A stretch of DNA of 61,387 nucleotides from Winogradskya humida. GTDB lineage: Bacteria > Actinomycetota > Actinomycetes > Mycobacteriales > Micromonosporaceae. The notes under the pieces were generated by a model, which saw only the letters and a program-made list of their open reading frames with translations, was not told where the DNA came from and searched no databases. Below are positions 51,152 to 59,403 of this stretch, one piece after another. Positions within the stretch are counted from its first letter, which is position 1. Every line of letters starts with the position of its first letter. The position numbers and the translations under genes were made by a program. The stretch covers positions 1 through 61,387 of the forward strand of contig NZ_BOMN01000066.1 in assembly GCF_016862215.1 (NCBI RefSeq), given 5' to 3'.

Positions 51152-53917
51152 GTGGGATCCGCACTCACAGATCTACCCCCAGAGGCCTACCACGACGACC
51201 CGTGGGTGCAGGTTCTACCATGGCTGACGCACTATTCAGCCGGAACTCTGCGGGAACTGACCGATCTGTCGCCGGCGCCTGACTGGTGGCTCACGGAGTC
51301 GCCCGCTGTGACCACCATGGTCGTCGACCACTTCGATCTGTGCACCGCCCTCGCCAGAGTCTTCATCGCCCGCCACTCCGAATCCCCGCTCGGTAGCAGT
51401 TTACCGACGATTCCTGCGCAACTGCCGGTTTCTGCGCTGTCGGCGGGCAGCCGTGTACGTACTACATTTCAGCGTCTCGACGCTCATACGGTCCGTGACC
51501 TGGGCGAAGTCACGGTCAAGAACATGTTCGACACCCGTGGCACCGGACCGGGCACCGTCGAAGAGGCCGTGACCGCGCTGATCGCAGCCGCCATCACCCT
51601 GCCAGCAGGGGGCGGGCTGAACGACCGCGACGATGAGGGCTCGCGGCCGGGGACAACTATCCCAGGCCAGCCGGCATCGCATGCCCAGCTCCTGGAGGAT
51701 CTTGGCCGGGTGGCCAACTGGCAACACATCCGCAAGCTGTCGGACCGTCCCCTCTTCGCCGTCGGCGTCGAGGCCATGGCGCCCGAGGAGATCCAGGAAG
51801 CCGTCCAGCGGATCAATTCCCTGACCGCAACCGACATCGCTCCCGTCTCCCCGCTTGCAGATCCGGTCGAGGAACTCGTCGCCCTGGTAGCCCGCCTCGA
51901 CAGCCATCAAAGGACGCTACTTCGCAGGAGGTTTCTCGCAACCGCGCCGAGTGACCACGCCGACATCGCCGCCCTGCTCGCCATCCCGGTCGACAACGTG
52001 CGGCACATCGAAGTGCAGCTCCATGGGCTCCTGGCCCGCACGTTCCACTTCGGCACGGCGACAGGCAATCTACTCGCCAGCATCCGTACCGAGATCCAAC
52101 CCGTGGCCGCCCTCGCCCGACTCGTCCGACTACACCCCGACCTGGCCGCGCAGGTTCCGGAACTCGACGTTCCTCTGTGGCACGTCCTCGACAGGCTTGA
52201 TGACTACTTCGAGGTCACGGACGGCTGGGCCGCCGCACCGCACACCGATGCGGCCCGGGATCACACCCGGACCTGGTTAGAGGACTCCGCGGATCCCTAC
52301 GGTGCCGCGGCGATCGATGAACTCGCGGCCACCAGCACCATGCCGCGACAGGAACTCGTGGCCTGGCTCGAATGGTGTGGGTACCCGATCAGCCACGGAC
52401 ACGTACTCACCCGAACCGCGACCCTCGGTGATCACACAGCGGGCATCCTCGCTGTCGCAGGCTCACCACTCACCACCGAAGCCATCATCCAGCAGATCGA
52501 CTCAGCCCTGGACCGTCAAGCGCTACAGGACACACTCGACTCCGACGACCGGATCCAAGAGACCGCTCCCTCCACGTGGACTCTCAGAGCCCCTGATGTG
52601 CCGCCGGACGCTGACGTGCGCAAACTGATTGCCATTCGCGTAGACGCCTCCGGAGGAGGTGTCGACCTCCACGACCTCATCGGCTCCATCTCGAACGAGC
52701 TGGACGTCACCGCCTCGACCATCCTTGAAGCGGTCGCGCCCGCAGGGTTCGACATCGTAGAAGGGCGAGTGCAACCACGGGAAAACGCGCAAGCCCGGAA
52801 GAGCCCGGCCGAGACCCGGCGGCTGTTTCAACATGCGGCCGGCTGGCGGCTACGCACCACTCTCACGAGGGATCATCTACGAGGCTCCGGCTTCCCGGTC
52901 CCCATCGCCGTATCCGCGATCGTGGGATGTCTGGAGGGCTCTACGGTCGAATTGGAGTCCCGGCTCGGAACCCAGCCGATCCGTTGGAGTGGACCCCAAC
53001 CGACCAGCGGCAGCATCAAGCGGTTCCTCGATGATCTCGGCTTGGTTGAAGGTCAGATGGTGTTCCTTGACTTCCGTCACGATGGTCGTTTCGACGTGAC
53101 GGCCGCGCCCCACGTGGACAAGAAGGCGGCCCCCCTGGCCAGCGCGCTGGCACTGATCGGCGTCTCTGCGGTTGACAGCGACGATGAGGCCATCGCAGCG
53201 CTCGCGGCCGCGGCGGGATTACCCACGGACGCCAAGCCGAGGCAGGTGCTCAGTGCGTACCACCAACGAGGCGACGAGGACATTGCTCTGGAACTCGAAT
53301 CGCTATGGACACGCCCATCAAGGACTTCCCCGTTACGCCTGACCTCCGTCCTGTCAGAAGGTGCGGAACAACCGTTGCAGGCCGTGACGCCGGACCTGCC
53401 TTCAACGGCAACGGACGAGACCGATACTCGCGTGGAGAGCGTCGATCACCATGCCCCGGATGGGCTCCCGGTGCCGGACGGCTACCGCAGCGTCGGCTGG
53501 ATCCGCGTGTCGGAGGCTCAAGCTGCCGTAGATGCATATCGGCTTCGCCGAGACACCCCGGTACTGACGCACAATGTCATCGTAGGGTGGGCACGCTACT
53601 ATCCCAATAAATCAGCCTCGGTAAATACATTTGACGCGGCTGTCCACCTTGCACGCATGACTGACCATCACGAAAGCATAGTCTGCCGGATCACCGAGTA
53701 TGAGGCCGCAGCAGTGATCAACGCGGCAACGCGCGGCCGAACAGTGATGATCAGTCCTCCCGGCAAAAACTGGTCCGGCCGCGTGGAGTACTACCCTCGA
53801 AACAGTTCCGCCGCTCTACGATTGGACAGCACCACACGCTTGCTACGTATACACAACAACGAGCAGACAGAAGGTGCTGACGGCGAACTGCAACATCGAA
53901 ACGAAACCGGGGATTGA
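51152..53917 (+). CDS. 921-aa multidomain DNA-binding protein (alpha-CTD-like, sigma-4-like, winged helix)
   Basis: Residues about 94-145 read like the RNA polymerase alpha C-terminal domain (RVRTTFQRLDAHTVRDLGEV, GTGPGTVEEAV). Residues about 237-298 read like a sigma region 4 (LDSHQRTLLRRRFL, DIAALLAIPVDNVRHIEVQL). Near 420-480 is a HARE-HTH-like winged helix (ILAVAGSPLTTEAIIQQIDSA). The C-terminal 150 residues are unlike anything I recognise. The GTG at 51152 has a perfect AAGGAGG. Last gene of the operon; possibly its DNA-targeting or regulatory subunit. Confidence 0.75.
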   Translation: MGSALTDLPPEAYHDDPWVQVLPWLTHYSAGTLRELTDLSPAPDWWLTESPAVTTMVVDHFDLCTALARVFIARHSESPLGSSLPTIPAQLPVSALSAGSRVRTTFQRLDAHTVRDLGEVTVKNMFDTRGTGPGTVEEAVTALIAAAITLPAGGGLNDRDDEGSRPGTTIPGQPASHAQLLEDLGRVANWQHIRKLSDRPLFAVGVEAMAPEEIQEAVQRINSLTATDIAPVSPLADPVEELVALVARLDSHQRTLLRRRFLATAPSDHADIAALLAIPVDNVRHIEVQLHGLLARTFHFGTATGNLLASIRTEIQPVAALARLVRLHPDLAAQVPELDVPLWHVLDRLDDYFEVTDGWAAAPHTDAARDHTRTWLEDSADPYGAAAIDELAATSTMPRQELVAWLEWCGYPISHGHVLTRTATLGDHTAGILAVAGSPLTTEAIIQQIDSALDRQALQDTLDSDDRIQETAPSTWTLRAPDVPPDADVRKLIAIRVDASGGGVDLHDLIGSISNELDVTASTILEAVAPAGFDIVEGRVQPRENAQARKSPAETRRLFQHAAGWRLRTTLTRDHLRGSGFPVPIAVSAIVGCLEGSTVELESRLGTQPIRWSGPQPTSGSIKRFLDDLGLVEGQMVFLDFRHDGRFDVTAAPHVDKKAAPLASALALIGVSAVDSDDEAIAALAAAAGLPTDAKPRQVLSAYHQRGDEDIALELESLWTRPSRTSPLRLTSVLSEGAEQPLQAVTPDLPSTATDETDTRVESVDHHAPDGLPVPDGYRSVGWIRVSEAQAAVDAYRLRRDTPVLTHNVIVGWARYYPNKSASVNTFDAAVHLARMTDHHESIVCRITEYEAAAVINAATRGRTVMISPPGKNWSGRVEYYPRNSSAALRLDSTTRLLRIHNNEQTEGADGELQHRNETGD

Positions 53918-53987
53918 ATATCACCTGCCACAGGGCCGCCAGACAGGACCGGAAGGCCGCGGCAGCCGAGGGATGAAGTGATTAAAA

Positions 53988-54284
53988 ATGAACTCTGAAG
54001 GCGGGCCACCGAACGGCGACGTGGACGCAGCTCTTGGCCTGACCAGAGCACTTCGCCAGGGAATCGACCTTCTTGGACTCAATCCCGAGGTGACGTCCGA
54101 ACTGCTGGATCATCTTCATGCCGCCGAACTCAGTATCACGGATGAAGACAGATCAATGTTGATTGACCACATAAAGGCAATACGCTATATCCTGCTGGAG
54201 ATGGCGGACGGGCCGCTGGCACCGTTCCTCGCCGATGCTGCAGCCGTGATAATCGGCGATGGTTTTGGGCGACTTTTCTCGTAG
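53988..54284 (+). CDS. Hypothetical 98-aa protein
   Basis: A small acidic, helical protein (LTRALRQGIDLLGLNPEVTSELLDHL, SITDEDRSMLIDHIKAIRYIL) ending in a more hydrophobic segment. ATG at 53988, 70 bases after the 921-aa gene; weak ribosome site. Could be an accessory or immunity-type partner of the defence operon, but no family is recognised. Confidence 0.55.
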   Translation: MNSEGGPPNGDVDAALGLTRALRQGIDLLGLNPEVTSELLDHLHAAELSITDEDRSMLIDHIKAIRYILLEMADGPLAPFLADAAAVIIGDGFGRLFS

Positions 54285-54536
54285 TCAGTAGTCGACACAG
54301 GCGGCACCACACTGCCCAGCCATCCCCGCAACGGGGTAGGCGCGCCTCAGGTTCACCCTGCAGCAGAACTGACGCTCAGCTTCCTGGCACGCCGCTCCAT
54401 CCGCCGAACGCCAACAACACTCTCCTCCGTTCAGCGTTCACGGCTGTCGCTGTTGGTATTTGGCTAATGTTTGGCGTTCTCCCGTCGATGGTCCGAGTCA
54501 CCGATCAGGATCGGCGGACGACATGGAGAACCTCTG

Positions 54537-55244
54537 ATGTCTATCGACGACTGGTACAAGAATACCGAAGACGCCGGATGGGATGCACCAAGCCGGGACT
54601 GGGGCGACGACGACCGCCCGGACCGAGGCGTCGATAACTGGCTGGACCAAGTGTCAGCACAGCACAGACAGCCCCTCGGGCAGTCTCAGCCACCTCGCGC
54701 TCCACAACCTGCTCTGGCAAAACAACCCCCTCGCGGCCCCGCCACCAAGAAGCCGGCTGCCACGCGACGGCAGCCGCCAGGAGCGCGAACGGGAACGAAG
54801 CCAACGGGCCGGGCAAGCAGAAGCGATATCAACGCTGTAGTCCGACAGGAACTGACCACTCAGCCCAACATGGGTATTACCGCACTCCGCGACGCCCTGC
54901 GTAAAAAGGGAGGAAGCTTCGCAGCCATACAACTTGCCGACATCCAAGCCGCCCTGGAGGCAATCAATCCTGAACGTGAACGTCGGCTCTCAATCGCCTC
55001 GAAAGCCAGAACTATCATCGGTGGGCAGCGGACGTATAAAAAATTCGCAAGAATCCGAAAGGCTTCACCGAAGCGGCCAGAAGCATTTGCAACAACCGGA
55101 GCATCCAGAACCCTGAGCAAATATCGACGATACTCCAAAGCTGCGGTTGGACCGGTTTCACCGCGCAGGACGTTCGTCAGGCTTTACTCCCCCCAGGCGA
55201 CAAATCGGATCGCCGGACGCCACGGTATCAGGGACTTCTATTAG
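54537..55244 (+). CDS. Hypothetical basic protein with Pro/Ala/Arg linker
   Basis: A 235-aa protein: an acidic, Trp-rich N-terminus (MSIDDWYKNTEDAGWD, DNWLDQV), a Pro/Gln/Ala/Arg-rich linker (about 45-95), a predicted helical part (SDINAVVRQELTTQPNMGITALRDALRKKG, about 97-126) with HTH character, and a very basic C-terminus. The ATG at 54537 with GGAG is preferred to an upstream TTG. Probably nucleic-acid binding; no family recognised. Confidence 0.55.
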   Translation: MSIDDWYKNTEDAGWDAPSRDWGDDDRPDRGVDNWLDQVSAQHRQPLGQSQPPRAPQPALAKQPPRGPATKKPAATRRQPPGARTGTKPTGRASRSDINAVVRQELTTQPNMGITALRDALRKKGGSFAAIQLADIQAALEAINPERERRLSIASKARTIIGGQRTYKKFARIRKASPKRPEAFATTGASRTLSKYRRYSKAAVGPVSPRRTFVRLYSPQATNRIAGRHGIRDFY

Positions 55245-55523
55245 ACGCCACCGCTCCAATCCGCACTTCTGCATTGCAGAGGTCGAAAGGAAAAGGTCAC
55301 GGTGGCCGAGCTCCGCGTCCAACGGCACGAGCGGAAATCTGCCCTTCCTGCCTCGGACCGATGTCCGCCACCTGCCGTTGCTCGCGCTGACACTGTCCAC
55401 CACGACAATGCATCCGACAGAAGTTGAGGGGCCACTGCCTGCGACCTCAGTGCTCATTACCTGGGAGGGGCGGCACCGCAACGACAGCAGTTATCTACCG
55501 TCCACGGCAAGGCACTCTTCAGT
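55245..55523. other. Gap without a supported gene
   Basis: About 280 bases between two convergent genes. Open frames on either strand have no ribosome site or protein-like product, and no clear terminator is visible. Confidence 0.4.
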
Positions 55524-56261
55524 TCACGCAAGTACGCTCGGCAGTCGATACTTGTAGCCGATGGGCCTCAGTTCGCCGTCGTCAAGGCGCCACGGATGAT
55601 TATGTGTGACCTGACCGCCATCGGTGGTGCACCTGCCCTCGTCATCGACGTGAAGGTTGATATTGGAAACGACATACAAGGCGACGAAGGGGTAGCTTCG
55701 TGCGTGGGCGACCGCGTTCGGAGTGAGGATGACGTCAACGGGGTCGCCGGTTGTGCCTTTCACTTCGATGTGCCAACACTGCCCGTCTATGTCGACTTCG
55801 TAGTCCCAGCTCTTCTGAGATGACGTGTCGGTGACAGAACCCTCGTCGCGGTAGTACTCGAAAGCACGCCTCATGGCATGCAGCTCGACCGCCACCTTGG
55901 CTTCCTGGCCAACCGCGAAGCCTTGCCCAGCACCGGGATGACGCCCATGGCCGGCAGCCTCCTGCACGGCCAGTTCTACAGCCTCAACCTCCGGAGGCGG
56001 TTGCCTATCGATGGCGTCAACCGTATAGCCCAGCGCCTGCAACGGATCGGCGACGTCTACTCGGTCGCCGCGCCACGGACCGGCGACGGCGAGACCGGCT
56101 AGCGCTCTGGCACCCACCAGGAGGACGAGCGCATCCACGCTTCCTGCATCGTCAACTACGACGTAGCGCTCCGGGGCGCCTCCGTCGTAGGCCCTCCTGA
56201 AGTTGTCGCCGCCCAACGACCACCACGCGCGCAGCGCGGCATCAATATCAGTACGCGTCAA
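55524..56261 (-). CDS. DUF3883-domain protein, N-terminus uncertain
   Basis: About 245 aa. The C-terminal half is a DUF3883 (restriction-endonuclease-like) domain: AFEYYRDEGSVTDTSS, WDYEVDIDGQCWHIEVKGTT (E-x-K pair), NAVAHARSYPFVALYVV. The N-terminal half (TRTDIDAALRAWWSLGGDNFRRAYDG) looks like a real start region. The only start there is TTG at 56261. Farther upstream the frame stays open but runs antisense to plus-strand coding remnants, so the gene may be truncated at a recombination joint near 56265. DUF3883 often occurs in defence loci. Confidence 0.7.
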   Translation of the reverse strand: MTRTDIDAALRAWWSLGGDNFRRAYDGGAPERYVVVDDAGSVDALVLLVGARALAGLAVAGPWRGDRVDVADPLQALGYTVDAIDRQPPPEVEAVELAVQEAAGHGRHPGAGQGFAVGQEAKVAVELHAMRRAFEYYRDEGSVTDTSSQKSWDYEVDIDGQCWHIEVKGTTGDPVDVILTPNAVAHARSYPFVALYVVSNINLHVDDEGRCTTDGGQVTHNHPWRLDDGELRPIGYKYRLPSVLA

Positions 56262-56264
56262 CCC

Positions 56265-56489
56265 CTCGGCAACACCTGGACGCCGGTCGCGTTGCAGAGT
56301 CGACCGGCCCGCACCATCGCGGATCCTGGCCGCCCGGTCGGGACGGTGACCGCGGCGGAGGCACAGGCGGAGCTGGACGACGCCGGCGACACCGATCTGG
56401 TGCGCGTGGCGCGGCCGCGGCTGCTGCCGCCCGGGCCGCCGGCGCCGGGCTGGGTGCTGCCCAAGCCGGTCGAGCGGGGCGGCTCGTGA
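56265..56489 (+). pseudogene. C-terminal remnant of an unknown gene
   Basis: A plus-strand frame without its own beginning encodes VTAAEAQAELDDAGDTDLVR and ends PKPVERGGS. The protein-like composition, and the GTGA overlap of its stop with the next small frame, say it was once coding. It begins abruptly next to the DUF3883 gene, so its 5' part was lost. Family not recognised. Confidence 0.45.
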
Positions 56490-56650
56490 CGGGCTGGCTC
56501 GACGTCGACGAACGCGATGACCATTATCTGAGGTTGGGCGGGGCGAACATCGTGGCCACCGAGGCGTTGCTGACCACACGCGACAACCTGGCCGACGTGG
56601 TCGAGGCCTGGGCGATGATGTGCGTTCGTGACGAGCACTTCTCAGGGTAG
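56486..56650 (+). CDS. 54-aa protein coupled to the preceding remnant
   Basis: GTG at 56486 overlaps the upstream stop as GTGA; the product begins MTGWLDVDERDDHYLRLGGA and ends AWAMMCVRDEHFSG. It is acidic and protein-like, but no family is recognised. It may be a leftover of a neighbouring gene pair. Confidence 0.45.
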   Translation: MTGWLDVDERDDHYLRLGGANIVATEALLTTRDNLADVVEAWAMMCVRDEHFSG

Positions 56651-57301
56651 ACGGCGAGGCGCCGCGCCACCGGCGCATGGAGCCGCGGATCAGGCTTGCG
56701 GCATCGTTCCTGCCAGGAGAAGACGAGCGGGACGAACGCGGTGGGGCTCCAGCACTCCGCCAGCTCGGCACCGCTGTCGCTCAGCAGGCCGATCCGGAGC
56801 CCCGCCGCCGGAGTTCCGCCAGGACACCGAGCGCGTGATGCCGCGGCTTGCGGAGGCGGGCATGACCGCTCCGGTGATGCGCGAGCGCGACGGGGAGCTG
56901 GGCGGATGACGGCTTCGCTCCGCAGGAAAGCGCCACCGCCCTCGGCGTGCTCTCCGTCCCGCCGTGGACCCCGATGGTGCGCTCGCCGAAGCTCCCGGCC
57001 AGCGCCTCCCAGAGAACCGTGGCCGGCAGCCGCCGAGCAGCTCGCCGGTGCGGTGCTCGAGGCGCTCGCGATACTCCTCAGCGCCGGGGTCGGTCAGCCG
57101 TGCCGAAGTAGCCGAAGATCACCACGCGCATGGCCCACACACGGACGCGCCGGAGACCCCCGTGGTGCGAGGGCCTCCGGCGTGGCGGTTCCGTGCGGTA
57201 GATCAGGATCCGCGAAGGATCAGGTTGCCGTTGTTCGCGATGCCGCTCTGGGAGCCGCTCATTTCCCTGGCGCGTTTTGCGGCGCCGCATTCCCCGCGGC
57301 T
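56651..57301. pseudogene. Decayed coding fragments
   Basis: The plus strand shows short protein-like stretches in shifting frames, such as TERVMPRLAEAGMTAPVMRE (ending with a stop at 56909) and ATALGVLSVPPWTPMV just after it. None has an intact start and end. This looks like eroded genes in the right part of the island; the original families cannot be named. Confidence 0.4.
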
Positions 57302-57790
57302 TTATCCGGCTGGCGTTTCGTTCACACCCAAACCACGCAAGACGTTATCGCGATTCGCGTTTCCGCGCAGCGCGGTCAAGGAATTCAAGCGGCCCAGCAA
57401 AGTCGTGGACGATGCGGGGCATTTCAAGTCTTGAATCGCCGACAAGGTCTTCTCAAAACGCTGGATGCGGCTCTCAGGGTCCGTTCCACTAGGCAAGTTC
57501 GCATTCTTGAGCGCTACCTGCGCGTTCACTTGGGCTTGAGTGGGTGGGCAGCGACCGGGAACCTTTACCCCGGTAGGGCCCACCCGGTCGGCCGTCGCGT
57601 TCGGATCGCCCGGGCTGAAACCCAGCGCCGGCACCAAAGCGTCAATGTTACCGGAGCTGGCTCCGGCGTTGCCCTGTTCGGCGGCCTGGCTCATCCCCGT
57701 GCCGACCGCGAGCGCCGAGCCGAGCAGCGCTGCGGCGGCACATCCAATCAACTGCTTACGCGTCCGGCTGCTGACTCCGCGTCGATACAT
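57302..57790 (-). CDS. Small secreted protein
   Basis: A 162-aa protein with a signal peptide: basic MYRRGVSSRTRKQ, a hydrophobic LIGCAAAALLGSALAVGTGM, cleavage after SQAAE or nearby. The mature part has two Cys (GRCPPTQ, LKCPAS) that could form a disulfide. GAGGAG six bases before the ATG at 57790 fixes the start. Intact gene amid decayed neighbours; no family recognised. Confidence 0.7.
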   Translation of the reverse strand: MYRRGVSSRTRKQLIGCAAAALLGSALAVGTGMSQAAEQGNAGASSGNIDALVPALGFSPGDPNATADRVGPTGVKVPGRCPPTQAQVNAQVALKNANLPSGTDPESRIQRFEKTLSAIQDLKCPASSTTLLGRLNSLTALRGNANRDNVLRGLGVNETPAG

Positions 57791-57889
57791 GCACGGCTCC
57801 TCTTCATCTCGGTCCTGCTTGAACCGAGATATACGAGCAATGACGTGGCAGCAGTTCATGACGCCGAGCAAGCGTTCTTTAAAGTTTCT

Positions 57890-58250
57890 TTAACGATACC
57901 CCCGGGGCGCGCAGTCGCCAGCATCGCCGCGCCCACGTCCGTGGGTACCCCGGCCGCGGGTCAGCAGCGAGCCCGCCACCATCACCGTGAACGCGAGCGG
58001 CACCGTCCACACGGCCGGCTGGCAGACCGAGCTGCTCGGTCTGCCAGCCGGACAGCGTCGGCCCGAACACCGGGACCAGCACCGCGGCCATCGCGGCGCC
58101 GCCACCGGTCGGCACGCCCGAGGCCGTCCCGGTGTCCTTGAGCCCGCGCCACCCGATGCGTCGTGGTCTTACCGGCGCCGTTGGGGCCGACAGCACGATC
58201 CGGGCCCGCGCCTCAGCATGGGCCCGGAAGGTCCAATCTGTACTGTTGTC
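57890..58250 (-). pseudogene. Remnants of transporter genes
   Basis: On the minus strand, VGPNGAGKTTTHRV is encoded near 58150-58190, a Walker A of an ABC ATPase followed at once by unrelated sequence. Near 57930-58010 a different frame gives PAVWTVPLAFTVMVAGSLLT, like the last helix of a sodium:solute symporter. No intact frame joins them. Two broken transporter genes meet here, with a perfect hairpin between. Confidence 0.4.
58015..58051. repeat. Perfect 17-bp hairpin with 3-base loop
   Basis: CCGGCTGGCAGACCGAG (58015-58031), loop CTG, then its exact reverse complement (58035-58051). It is the tightest inverted repeat in the island and lies between transporter fragments. It could be a terminator left by a lost gene or a recombination scar. 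Confidence 0.75.
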
Positions 58251-58299
58251 AGCCGACCCGGCCGAGCCGTTGCAGACCTGCTCGCCCGTTGTTCCCGGC

Positions 58300-58470
58300 G
58301 TTGCCGTTGCCCGGGTTCTGGCCCTGACCCGCGTTCTGGCCCTGGCTATTTCCGGCGCCCTGCGCCGAGCACTGCTCGGCGGCGTTCTGATCGGCGTTGG
58401 CGCCCGCGTTCGCGCCGGCATCCGCCGAGTTGGCATGGCTCGACGCCGTACTCCACCACGGCGTCGCCGC
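58300..58470 (-). pseudogene. Remnant of an Asn/Gly/Ala-rich secreted protein gene
   Basis: A minus-strand frame encodes a clearly biased protein (NSADAGANAGANADQNAAEQ, then GNSQGQNAGQGQNPGNGNAG). It lacks a start in frame and runs out into unrelated sequence. Probably a fragment of a secreted repeat protein. Confidence 0.4.
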
Positions 58471-58654
58471 GACTGTCGACGCGGTTGAGGACCATCACGG
58501 CGACTCTAGCGCTCCACTGACTGCGGGCACCGTGACCTCGATCGCGACGTTGCATTGCCGCTTCGAACCCGATCCGGTTGCCGGATTCCGGGCTCGCACC
58601 AACACCGACGCAGGTCAATGCAAAGTCCCAGGTCAGCGGCTTGCGGACCGGTCG

Positions 58655-58696
58655 CTGACACGGAAGAGGTCACTGGTTCGATCCCAGTATCGCCCA
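58655..58696 (+). other. att copy 3 (distal, tRNA-Val 3' end)
   Basis: 42 bases identical to 22009-22050, from CTGACACGG to ATCGCCCA, followed by TCAGCG instead of CCAGCA. It holds only the 3' part of tRNA-Val. Because it is the copy farthest from the intact tRNA, it should be the original chromosomal 3' end, which then lacked an encoded CCA. Confidence 0.93.
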
Positions 58697-59403
58697 TCAG
58701 CGCGGCCAGCATCAGCCCTCCGGCCGATACGCGAGGTCGCATGCGGATGAAGCCGTTCGGGTGGAGACCGAAGTCCCGGGTTTGACGCCGTCGCCGGCGT
58801 CGACCTGTCCAGCCATGGACCAACGTCATCGGACAAGCTGCTGTGCGGCGACGCCGGGTATACGGACGATTGGCCTGGCTCGGCTACGACACCGACGACG
58901 TCAAGGCCGACATGATCACCACCCTGAGACGGGAAACCCCCTCGATCTCTGGAAGTTTCCAGTAGGGCGAGGCCGGCCTGGGATGAGGAAGATCAGGCTC
59001 GGTCGTGGTGAACCGCTGAGGCCTCGGCCGGCATCGGGTCCGTCCGACGGCGTCCCCTGCAGGCTGAGCCGGGATCGAGGTCAGTGGCCTGGCAGCCCTG
59101 ATGTAGTGGGCCCGCTCGAACCAGATCCGGACCTGTTCATGGCTGCCGATGCCCGAAGTCCTGTGCACGGCTGAGCTGGGGTTTTGCGGTGGCGTGCAGA
59201 AGAGTCTGAGGCCGCGGAAAGCAGGGGTCACGACGAACGTCTGACGCGCTGAGCATGCCGGCGTATGTGTCGCTAACTGTCGGCTGGTTCGCCGTTATCT
59301 GTCGAGCGAGGACAGATGTCCGTTGTCCGGTCCGGGAGCGGGCCGAGACCGTGATGGCACCGGTGCGACAGACCGCACCGGCCGTCACGACAAGGAGAGA
59401 CAC
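58697..59403. other. Chromosomal flank without an intact gene
   Basis: About 700 bases. One short plus-strand stretch near 58870-58965 encodes a protein-like tail (LAWLGYDTDDVKADMITTLR) ending in a stop, perhaps a gene fragment. Otherwise nothing is seen except an AAGGAG ribosome site for the next gene. Confidence 0.4.

Larger units (their letters stand above)
39098..58696. mobile_element. Defence island flanked by att copies 2 and 3 (CIME-like)
   Basis: A 19.6-kb segment between two direct tRNA-Val 3' repeats (42 bases identical). It contains no integrase, Xis, Rep or transfer gene. Such integrase-less segments with both att sites, sitting next to an ICE, fit the definition of a cis-mobilisable element that can be moved by the neighbour's Int and Xis. 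The cargo is the restriction-like system of 39280-53917 plus a mosaic, partly decayed right end. Confidence 0.8.

Noticed and set aside
54467..54536. Earlier start for the 235-aa protein
   Set aside because: The TTG at 54471 has no ribosome site, while the ATG at 54537 has GGAG at proper distance.
39150..58654. Own integrase or relaxase for the defence island
   Set aside because: I looked through all frames of reasonable size and found no tyrosine or serine recombinase, Rep or transfer gene there.
58506..58829. Minus-strand open frame with GDTGIEPVTSSV
   Set aside because: It is antisense to the tRNA-Val att copy. This peptide string is a known artefact of translating tRNA genes backwards.
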